NCBI GenBank assembly: GCA_023427865.1
Contig: JAEYZV010000633.1
Location: forward strand, 1 to 6,269
DNA: 6,269 bases
Reading direction: 5' to 3'
From: Acidobacteriota bacterium
Lineage (GTDB): Bacteria > Acidobacteriota > Vicinamibacteria > Vicinamibacterales > Vicinamibacteraceae
How positions within the stretch are numbered: position 1 is the stretch's first letter; every line of letters begins with the position of its first letter. The notes beneath the pieces are model-generated. The model was given only the letters and a program-made list of their open reading frames with translations. It made no database searches and was not told where the DNA came from. Position numbers and translations under genes: made by a program. Below are positions 1-4,964 of this stretch, in pieces.

Positions 1-1
1 G

Positions 2-463
2 CCCTCAGCCGCACCGCCTCCGCCCCCCGCGGAGGCGCAGGCGCCGGCGCCACCCGAGGTCCCGCCCGTTCCGGTCGCGCTCGGGCTCGAGGGGCCGGCG
101 GGGATGGTGTTCCACGCCGTGAAGGCCGACAAGGTGGCCGACTTCGAGGCCGTCATGACCCGCCTGCGCGACGCCCTCGCCGCGAGTGGCAGCGACGTTC
201 GGCGCAAGCAGGCGGCGGGGTGGCGCGTCTATCGGCAGACCGCGCCGCTGCCGAACGGCGCGGTGCTCTTCGTGTCGGTGATCGAACCCGTCGTTCCGAA
301 CGCCGAGTACGACGTGGCGCGCCTGCTCGCCGAGGCCGTGCCCGCCGAGGCGGCGCAGTTGTACCAGCAGTTCCGCGATGCGCACGTCGAGCCGACGGTG
401 CAGGCCTCCAACCTCACCCTCGTGCTCACGCTCGCTCCGCCGGCCCCGCCGGCGCAACCATGA
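2..463 (+). CDS. Hypothetical exported protein, 5'-truncated; paralogue of the next gene
   Basis: The reading frame is open from the left edge to TGA at 461-463, giving 153 visible residues. The true start is probably outside the window. An internal ATG at 104 exists, but the 34 residues before it are almost all Pro, Ala, Glu and Val. They match the Pro/Ala linker that follows the signal segment in the next gene, so I treat them as coding. The remaining ~100 residues form a compact alpha/beta-looking domain: a beta strand (MVFHAVK), an amphipathic helix beginning ADFEAV, a WRVYRQ strand, an LPNGAVLF strand and a second helix rich in Ala, Glu and Gln. It ends in a short Pro/Ala tail. The domain aligns along its whole length with the downstream product, so the two are tandem duplicates. 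The ADFE-type helix after a first strand recalls small dimeric alpha-beta barrel proteins, but that is only a resemblance. The function is not recognised. Export is inferred from the paralogue. Confidence 0.7.
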   Translation, partial: PSAAPPPPPAEAQAPAPPEVPPVPVALGLEGPAGMVFHAVKADKVADFEAVMTRLRDALAASGSDVRRKQAAGWRVYRQTAPLPNGAVLFVSVIEPVVPNAEYDVARLLAEAVPAEAAQLYQQFRDAHVEPTVQASNLTLVLTLAPPAPPAQP

Positions 464-951
464 GCGTCACTGCCACCGCGACCCTTGCCTGTGTGGCGAT
501 GTTCGCCGCGGCTGCGCAATCGCCGGTGCCGCCGCCGACGACGCAGGCACCGGTGTCGCCCGCGCCAGCCGCAGCCGGCCAGACGGCAGAGGCCGCCGAC
601 GCTGCAGGCGACGTGTGGCTCGTGATTTACAGCGTCCTGCCGGAGCGCGCGGCCGATTTCGAGTCAGTCGCGCGGCAGGTCCGGGAGGCGCTCGGCAAGA
701 GCACGGACCCCGTTCGGCAGGCGCAGGGCCGCGACCTGCGCGTGCACAGGTCGTCCCTGCCGAATGCGGAGGGACGGCTGATGTACTTCCTCCAGGTGCC
801 GGCGCTCGCCGGCGAAGGCGATAGATCCGGCCTCGACGTCCTCATCGACGCGGTGCTGCCCGCCCAGGCCACCGTGCTGAAGCAGCAGCTCACTGCGTCG
901 CTCGACGCGAAAAACCCGTCGGGGAACACGTACCTGATCAGCGTGCGGTAA
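460..951 (+). CDS. Hypothetical exported protein with Pro/Ala linker; tandem paralogue of the preceding gene
   Basis: This encodes 163 residues. I chose ATG 460 because it overlaps the upstream stop as ATGA, a typical coupling arrangement, and because it places a hydrophobic segment at the N terminus. Residues 1-19 look like a signal peptide with a possible cleavage after AAA (19/20), although the n-region lacks Lys or Arg, which is unusual. Residues 21-50 are a low-complexity Pro/Ala/Thr linker. Residues 51-163 are the conserved domain: strand VWLVIYSV, helix from AADFESV to REAL, then RDLRVHRSSLPN, strand RLMYFLQV, a helix with VLPAQATVLKQQL, and a final strand TYLISVR. Features shared with the upstream product include ADFE-x-V, R-x-AL, RV-x-R, LPN, AV-PA-A and L-x-QQ. 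Function unknown. A small periplasmic or surface-attached domain is the most I would infer. No Shine-Dalgarno sequence precedes the start, so translation probably depends on coupling. Confidence 0.72.
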   Translation: MSVTATATLACVAMFAAAAQSPVPPPTTQAPVSPAPAAAGQTAEAADAAGDVWLVIYSVLPERAADFESVARQVREALGKSTDPVRQAQGRDLRVHRSSLPNAEGRLMYFLQVPALAGEGDRSGLDVLIDAVLPAQATVLKQQLTASLDAKNPSGNTYLISVR

Positions 952-953
952 TC

Positions 954-991
954 GGTACCGGGTACGGGGTACCAGGTACCGGGTACGGGGT
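954..991. repeat. Heptad tandem array (GTACCGG-like units) containing inverted repeats
   Basis: Three bases after the stop at 951 lie five consecutive 7-bp units at 955-989: GTACCGG, GTACGGG, GTACCAG, GTACCGG, GTACGGG. Seen another way, a 17-bp sequence at 954-970 is repeated perfectly at 975-991, a period of 21 bp. Overlapping dyads of form GTACC-N-GGTAC occur at 955-965, 969-979 and 976-986, and GGTACC occurs at 954, 968 and 975. The array lies between convergent genes, so it could act in transcript ending or be a neutral repeat. There is no T-run to make it a classical intrinsic terminator. The rest of the spacer, to 1136, shows no gene or motif I can support. Confidence 0.8.
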
Positions 992-1136
992 GGGGCGATG
1001 TGGCCGTCGACCTCCAGCTCGCCGGGGCAGGGGCACACCTGAATCCGGACGGCCGAACGCCGACGCCGCGCGCGGGAGCTGGCCCGACCGGCGGACGCGC
1101 AGGCTGCAGCCCGACAGACAAGCGCAGGCAGGCGGG

Positions 1137-1625
1137 TCAGAACGCCAGCGCGAGACCTGCGTAGATGCGCTGCGGGTTGCCGCCGGCGACCGCGTCCCGC
1201 AACTTGAAGACGCGGTAGTCGAGGCGCAGCTTGAGCGGCCCGGCCAGCTCGATTTTGGCGCCGCCGCCGAGCGCGATGTGCACGTCGGTCTGCTGGTAGG
1301 CGAGGTCGAGCCGCTCACGGTAGAGGCCAGCCCCGGCGATGGCGTAGAACTGCACGCCGCTGATCGGAATCGGGTTCTGGACGTACACGCTGCCGGTGCC
1401 CGTCGACAGCGACGGCACCCCATCGTCCTGCTGCTGGACCGCACGGGCGATCTCCACTTCCCAGCCCACGACGAGCAGACCGAACCCCAGACTGATGCCG
1501 GTCGATGGACGGATCTCCGGCGTACTCTGCAGTCCGGCGAACACGGTCAGGTCCGCACGTGCCGGCGCCGACACACCGAGCAGGACGAGGAGGGCGAGCA
1601 GTGGTGGACGGACGCGTACGCGCAT
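1137..1625 (-). CDS. Small outer-membrane beta-barrel protein
   Basis: This encodes 162 residues. The start at 1625 is chosen because it gives a clear signal peptide: a basic n-region (MRVRVR), a Leu/Val-rich core and an ARA cleavage motif at about residue 24. The mature part has about 138 residues with alternating hydrophobic and polar positions and many Gly residues, as in transmembrane beta strands (for example ISLGFGLLVVGWEVEIAR, VQFYAIAGAGLYRERL, VHIALGGGAKIEL, LKLRLDYRVFKL, RIYAGLALAF). It ends in Phe, the C-terminal residue recognised by the outer-membrane assembly machinery. The size fits an eight-stranded barrel of the OmpA/OmpW-like or 'OMP_b-brl' type; I cannot tell which, nor whether it is a pore or a structural protein. 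It is a single gene, convergent with the pair to its left in the window and divergent from the dehydrogenase. The reading frame extends further upstream, but that part lies in the repeat spacer and over the dehydrogenase start and is not believable as coding. Confidence 0.8.
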   Translation of the reverse strand: MRVRVRPPLLALLVLLGVSAPARADLTVFAGLQSTPEIRPSTGISLGFGLLVVGWEVEIARAVQQQDDGVPSLSTGTGSVYVQNPIPISGVQFYAIAGAGLYRERLDLAYQQTDVHIALGGGAKIELAGPLKLRLDYRVFKLRDAVAGGNPQRIYAGLALAF

Positions 1626-1631
1626 GCGGGG

Positions 1632-1637
1632 ATTATG
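1632..1637 (-). promoter_or_regulatory. Possible -10 element for the beta-barrel gene (leaderless candidate)
   Basis: On the minus strand the sequence reads CATAAT, one mismatch from the sigma-70 -10 consensus, and is one of few AT-rich hexamers in this spacer. Transcription would begin about seven bases downstream, which falls on or next to the A of the proposed ATG at 1625, so the mRNA would be leaderless. I find no convincing -35 box about 17 bp upstream. This is a weak, position-based call. Confidence 0.3.
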
Positions 1638-1702
1638 ACGGGAGCCGGGAACGCCGTGGCGTCCATCTCCGCTTGGCGTATCGTACGCGTGACGGCAGCG
1701 GA

Positions 1703-1765
1703 ACCCCGTAGTCCGGAACCCGGCCCCCGGAACCCGGTAACCCGAGTCCCGAATCCCGAATCCCG
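1703..1765. repeat. Nine-unit degenerate heptad array abutting the acyl-CoA dehydrogenase start
   Basis: In 7-bp register from 1703 the units read ACCCCGT, AGTCCGG, AACCCGG, CCCCCGG, AACCCGG, TAACCCG, AGTCCCG, AATCCCG, AATCCCG. The last unit ends two bases before ATG 1768, where a ribosome binding site would be expected. The consensus is close to AAYCCCG and resembles, on the opposite strand, the GTACCGG array at 954-991. The promoter for the following operon must lie within or before this array, but I cannot point to a clear one. Confidence 0.8.
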
Positions 1766-1767
1766 AC

Positions 1768-2907
1768 ATGGATCTCCACCTCACGGACGACCAGCGCCTC
1801 CTGCGCGACAGCGTGCGCGAGTTCGCCGAGCGCGAACTGCGTCCGCACGTGATGGCGTGGGACGAGGCGCAGCGCTTCCCCATGGCGCTGCTCCCCAAGC
1901 TTGCCGAGCTCGGGCTGATGGGCATCCAGTTCCCGGAAGCACTGGGTGGCGCCGGCATGTCGGCGGTGGACTATTGCCTCTGCATCGAGGAACTCGCGCG
2001 CGTCGATCCGGCCATCGCCCTCAGCGTCGCGGCGCACAACGGACTCGCCGCGGCGCACATCCACATGTTCGGGTCGCCCGCACAGCAGGAGCAGTACCTG
2101 ATGCCGCTGGCCACCGGGCAGGTGCTCGGCGCGTGGGGACTCACCGAGCCGACCGCGGGGAGCGACGCGGCGGGCACGCGCACGGCCGCGCGGCGCGACG
2201 CGGACGGCTGGGTCATCGACGGTGCAAAGACGTTCATCACGCACGGCAACATCTGCGGCGTGATGGTGGCGATGGCGGTTACCGACCGTGCGCGCGGCAA
2301 CCGCGGCATCTCCGCGTTCATCGTGCCGGCCGACGCCTCCGGCATGCGTGCCGGCCGCAAGGAGAACAAGCTCGGGATGCGCGCCAGCGAGACGAGCGAG
2401 GTGATCTTCGAGGGCTGCCGGGTGGCCGGGGATGCCCTGCTCGGCGAGGAGGGCCAGGGGTTCATCAACACGCTGCAGGTGCTCGACGCCGGCCGCATCG
2501 GCATTGCGGCACTCTCGGTGGGACTGGCACAGGGGGCGTATGAGGCGGCCCGGGCTTACGCGTTGCAGCGCGAGCAGTTCGGGCAACCCATCGCCTCCTT
2601 TCAGGGGATCCGCTGGAAGCTCGCCGACCTCGCGACCAAGATCGCGGCAGCCCGCCTGCTCACGTACCGCGCCGCGGCCCTGAAGGACGAAGGCGTGCGC
2701 ACGACCCGCGAGTCGTCGATGGCCAAGCTGTACGCGAGCGAAGTCGCCGTGCGGGCCGCCGAGGAGTGCGTGCAGATCCACGGCGGCTACGGCTTCGTGA
2801 AGGACTACCCGGCCGAGAAGTTCTTCCGCGACGTGAAGCTGCTCACGATCGGCGAGGGCACGAGCGAGGTGCAGCGCCTCGTCATCGCCCGCCAGTTGCT
2901 CGCGTGA
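1768..2907 (+). CDS. Acyl-CoA dehydrogenase (short/branched-chain type)
   Basis: This FAD enzyme makes the alpha-beta double bond in an acyl-CoA thioester and passes electrons to electron-transferring flavoprotein in the cytoplasm. Its 379 residues are the usual length for the short- and branched-chain group. The N-terminal helical domain runs from about 1 to 120 and starts with the typical LTDDQRLLRDSVREFAERE. The first family signature, GLTEPTAGSDAAG, is at 124-136 in the beta domain. The second, Q336 to D355 (QIHGGYGF then EKFFRD), is in the C-terminal helical domain. The likely catalytic base is Glu363 in IGEGTSEVQR, the position used by short-chain acyl-CoA, butyryl-CoA and glutaryl-CoA type enzymes. 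REQFGQPI at 268-275 is another family hallmark. Start ATG 1768 matches the family N terminus exactly. The exact substrate cannot be read from sequence. The coupled MeaB-type gene suggests a branched-chain or propionyl-related route, which is inference. Confidence 0.95.
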   Translation: MDLHLTDDQRLLRDSVREFAERELRPHVMAWDEAQRFPMALLPKLAELGLMGIQFPEALGGAGMSAVDYCLCIEELARVDPAIALSVAAHNGLAAAHIHMFGSPAQQEQYLMPLATGQVLGAWGLTEPTAGSDAAGTRTAARRDADGWVIDGAKTFITHGNICGVMVAMAVTDRARGNRGISAFIVPADASGMRAGRKENKLGMRASETSEVIFEGCRVAGDALLGEEGQGFINTLQVLDAGRIGIAALSVGLAQGAYEAARAYALQREQFGQPIASFQGIRWKLADLATKIAAARLLTYRAAALKDEGVRTTRESSMAKLYASEVAVRAAEECVQIHGGYGFVKDYPAEKFFRDVKLLTIGEGTSEVQRLVIARQLLA

Positions 2908-3854
2908 CGGTCGCCGATCTCGCCAGCCGCGTGCGCCAGGGCGACCTGCGGGCACTTGCGCGGGCGATCTCGCTCGCCGAGAACGCGACCGCCGATGCGG
3001 CGCCGCTCATCGCCGAGTTGCACCCGTTCACCGGACGCGCGTACCTGGTGGGGATCACCGGACCGCCGGGGGCAGGCAAGAGCACACTCGTCGACCAGCT
3101 CACGGGCGTGTGGCGGCGCGAGCGTTTGCGCGTCGCGGTGGTCGCCGTCGATCCGACCAGCCCTTTCACCGGAGGTGCGCTGCTCGGCGATCGGGTGCGC
3201 ATGCAGCAGCACGCGGGTGATGCCGGCGTGTTCATCCGCAGCATGGCGCCCCGGGGACACCTCGGCGGCCTGGCGCGCGCCACGGGCGACGTCGCGCTCG
3301 TGCTCGATGCGGCCGGCTACGACATCGTGCTGATCGAGACGGTCGGGGTCGGCCAGGACGAAGTCGACGTGGTACGCACCGCCGACGTCTCAATCGTCGT
3401 CGTGGTGCCGGGCACCGGCGACGATGTGCAGGCGCTCAAGGCCGGAATCATGGAGATCGCCGACATCTACGTCGTGAACAAGGCCGACCGCGAAGGTGCC
3501 GAGCGGACCGCGGCGACCATCGAGGCGCTGCTGTCGCTGCAGGCGTTCCCTCCGGGTGCCTGGAGGCCGCCGGTGCTGCGGACCGAAGCCACGTCAGGGG
3601 CGGGAATCGAGGCGTTGCACGAGGCCGTGCAGGCATTCCGGCGGCAGACCGAAGGCTCGCTCGGCGCGCGTCGGCGCGCGCGTGACGCGTTCCGGATCCG
3701 TGACCTCCTCGCGCGGCAGTTGCGTGCGCACGTGGAGCAGCACGTGGTTGCGCACGGCGAGTTCGAGGCGCTGCTGGACCGGGTCGCGCGGCGCGAACTC
3801 GACCCGCACGCGGCGGCAGCCACGCTGGTCGACCGTCTGCTGCCTCGCTCGTGA
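2904..3854 (+). CDS. meaB: Methylmalonyl-CoA mutase-associated GTPase MeaB (ArgK family)
   Basis: This G3E-type P-loop GTPase acts as chaperone and gatekeeper for B12-dependent methylmalonyl-CoA mutase, aiding cofactor loading and protecting the enzyme from inactivation. From GTG 2904 it has 316 residues, close to the family norm. The Walker A loop GPPGAGKST is at 53-61, DPTSPFTGGALLGDRVRM at 83-100 is the family's characteristic segment, ETVGVGQDE at 145-153 contains the G3/switch II region, and NKAD at 192-195 is the guanine-specificity motif. A helical C-terminal arm from about 250 fits the dimerisation region. The GTG start overlaps the dehydrogenase stop as GTGA and no Shine-Dalgarno sequence is present, so translation is probably coupled. 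The frame continues upstream, but that part overlies the conserved end of the dehydrogenase and is not family sequence. No mutase gene lies in the window, so the partner must be elsewhere. Older annotations call this family ArgK, 'LAO/AO transport ATPase'; that name should not be used. Confidence 0.93.
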   Translation: MTVADLASRVRQGDLRALARAISLAENATADAAPLIAELHPFTGRAYLVGITGPPGAGKSTLVDQLTGVWRRERLRVAVVAVDPTSPFTGGALLGDRVRMQQHAGDAGVFIRSMAPRGHLGGLARATGDVALVLDAAGYDIVLIETVGVGQDEVDVVRTADVSIVVVVPGTGDDVQALKAGIMEIADIYVVNKADREGAERTAATIEALLSLQAFPPGAWRPPVLRTEATSGAGIEALHEAVQAFRRQTEGSLGARRRARDAFRIRDLLARQLRAHVEQHVVAHGEFEALLDRVARRELDPHAAAATLVDRLLPRS

Positions 3855-3939
3855 CTCCCGCGCCGCAGGCTGGACAATTCCGCCGCGCGGCCCGCATCAT
3901 GGGCCCGGCGACGTCCGCCGTCTGACCTCTTCCTGTCTC

Positions 3940-3960
3940 TTCCGACTTCCGACCTCCGAC
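3940..3960. repeat. Three-unit heptad repeat upstream of the MTA phosphorylase
   Basis: TTCCGAC, TTCCGAC and CTCCGAC follow each other exactly, and six bases (GCTCCC) then separate them from ATG 3967. The preceding 20 bases are also pyrimidine-rich and include a CCTGT at 3932-3936 like those before the PfkB kinase. In rotated register the units read GACTTCC, close to the GAATCCC form of the array before the dehydrogenase. No purine-rich ribosome binding site is present between the array and the start. Confidence 0.75.
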
Positions 3961-3966
3961 GCTCCC

Positions 3967-4833
3967 ATGTCCATCCAGATCGGCATCATCGGCGGCAGCG
4001 GCCTGTACGACATGGCCGAGCTCACCGATCGGCACGAACTCACCATCGACACCCCCTTCGGAGCGCCGTCCGGACCGTATGTGACGGGCACGCTCGGCGG
4101 GTTGCGTGTGGCGTTCCTGCCGCGCCATGGCGTGGGGCACCGCCTGATGCCATCGGAGCTGAACTTCCGCGCCAACATCTACGGCTTCAAGACGCTCGGC
4201 GTGGAGCGGATCCTCTCGGCCAGCGCCGTCGGCTCGCTTCGTGAGGAGATCGCGCCGCTCGACCTGGTGATCCCCGATCAGTTCATCGATCGCACCCGCG
4301 GCCGCATCGGCACCTTCTTCGGCGAGGGCGTGGTCGGGCACATCGCGTTCGGCGACCCGGTGTGCACGCATCTCGCGAGGGTGGCGCACGAGGCTGCCAC
4401 GCGGGTGGGGGCGAGGGTGCACCAGGGCGGCACCTACGTGTGCATGGAGGGACCGGCGTTCTCGACCAAAGCGGAGTCGAACCTGTACCGCTCGTGGGGC
4501 GCGCACGTCATCGGCATGACCAACCTGCAGGAGGCCAAGCTGGCGCGCGAGGCGGAGATCTGTTACGCGACGATCGCGCTCGTGACCGACTACGACTGCT
4601 GGCATCCCGAGCACGATCACGTGACGGTGGAGATGATCATCGACAACCTCACGCAGAACGCGCGCACCGCGCAGCGGGTCATCGCCGGTGCGGTCGAGGC
4701 GCTGGCGGGCGCCCCGCGCACGTGCGGCTGCGGGCACGCGCTCGCCACCGCGATCATCACGCGCCCGGAACTCGTCCCCGACGCCACGCGCCGCAAGCTC
4801 GCGCCGATCATGGGGAAGTACCTGAACACGTAG
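3967..4833 (+). CDS. mtnP: S-methyl-5'-thioadenosine phosphorylase
   Basis: This cytoplasmic enzyme splits 5'-methylthioadenosine, the by-product of polyamine synthesis and other S-adenosylmethionine reactions, with phosphate into adenine and 5-methylthioribose-1-phosphate. It has 288 residues, normal for the family. IGIIGGSGLYD at 5-15 carries the phosphate-binding GGSGLY. LPRHGVGHRLMPSELNFRANI at 51-71 is the nucleoside phosphorylase family block. EGPAFSTKAES at 161-171 and GMTNLQEAKLAREAEICY at 183-200 line the active site. TDYDCW at 207-212 supplies Asp208 and Asp210, which in this family mark preference for 6-amino purines (adenine) over guanine or hypoxanthine. A Cys-x-Cys (253, 255) lies near the C terminus. 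Start ATG 3967 places the GGSGLY motif at its usual distance from the N terminus. The neighbouring kinase may act in the same salvage process. A plain purine nucleoside phosphorylase is unlikely given TDYD. Confidence 0.93.
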   Translation: MSIQIGIIGGSGLYDMAELTDRHELTIDTPFGAPSGPYVTGTLGGLRVAFLPRHGVGHRLMPSELNFRANIYGFKTLGVERILSASAVGSLREEIAPLDLVIPDQFIDRTRGRIGTFFGEGVVGHIAFGDPVCTHLARVAHEAATRVGARVHQGGTYVCMEGPAFSTKAESNLYRSWGAHVIGMTNLQEAKLAREAEICYATIALVTDYDCWHPEHDHVTVEMIIDNLTQNARTAQRVIAGAVEALAGAPRTCGCGHALATAIITRPELVPDATRRKLAPIMGKYLNT

Positions 4834-4834
4834 G

Positions 4835-4871
4835 CGGCCTTCGTCAACCGGCCGTCGGCCTTCGTGAAGGC
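4835..4871. other. Small overlapping hairpins and direct repeat after mtnP; weak terminator candidate
   Basis: CGGCCTTCGT occurs at 4835-4844 and again at 4856-4865, a 21-bp spacing. Two dyads overlap here: GGCCG-T-CGGCC at 4850-4860 and GCCTTC-GT-GAAGGC at 4858-4871. They share bases, so only one can form at a time. There is no T-run afterwards, so an intrinsic terminator is not well supported. The position, two bases after the mtnP stop, is the only further hint. Confidence 0.3.
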
Positions 4872-4873
4872 TC

Positions 4874-4961
4874 CTGATACCTGTCGCCCTGTCGTTCTGA
4901 GATTCTGCCGGTTGCGTCCCTGCTTCCCTGTTTTCCTGTCTTCCTGTTCTCCTGTTCCCTG
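4874..4961. repeat. Long 7-8 bp periodic CTG/CCTGT array upstream of the PfkB kinase
   Basis: CTG trinucleotides start at 4874, 4881, 4889, 4897, 4905, 4920, 4928, 4936, 4944, 4952 and 4959, with a TTG at 4912 filling the one gap. That is twelve phased units at 7- or 8-bp spacing. The right half is well preserved as pyrimidine-rich octads (for example TTCCTGTC, TTCCTGTT, CTCCTGTT); the left half is decayed. The array ends three bases before ATG 4965, and no Shine-Dalgarno sequence is present. It differs in unit from the C-rich heptads elsewhere in the window. Confidence 0.8.
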
Positions 4962-4964
4962 TCT

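Noticed and set aside
992..1136. Small gene in the convergent spacer
   Set aside because: No frame here has a plausible start, length and composition; only fragments continuing into other features are open.
1703..1765. CRISPR array
   Set aside because: The units are 7 bp, contiguous and degenerate, with no spacers and no cas genes nearby.
1626..1958. N-terminal extension of the beta-barrel frame upstream of 1625
   Set aside because: It would put the signal peptide in the middle of the protein and read through the heptad array and the dehydrogenase start.
990..2543. Plus-strand open frame of 517 codons over the beta-barrel gene and the dehydrogenase
   Set aside because: It crosses a convincing opposite-strand gene, a repeat spacer and a conserved gene in another frame; the product is Arg/Gly-rich and resembles nothing.
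2766..2903. N-terminal extension of the MeaB frame to an ATG inside the dehydrogenase
   Set aside because: The added 46 residues are Arg-rich, overlie the dehydrogenase catalytic end and do not match the MeaB family; GTG 2904 gives the normal length.
1633..2955. Long open frame on the minus strand (440 codons) across the acyl-CoA dehydrogenase
   Set aside because: It is the complement of a well-conserved gene in high-GC DNA; the translation is rich in Arg, His and Gly with no recognisable domain.
3855..3939. Terminator after meaB
   Set aside because: Only a short GCCC/GGGC stem near 3890-3905 is visible, with no T-run; not enough to call.
3448..4737. Long minus-strand open frame (429 codons) across meaB and mtnP
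   Set aside because: It spans two real genes and a spacer on the other strand, with low-complexity Arg/Ala/Pro sequence and no motifs.
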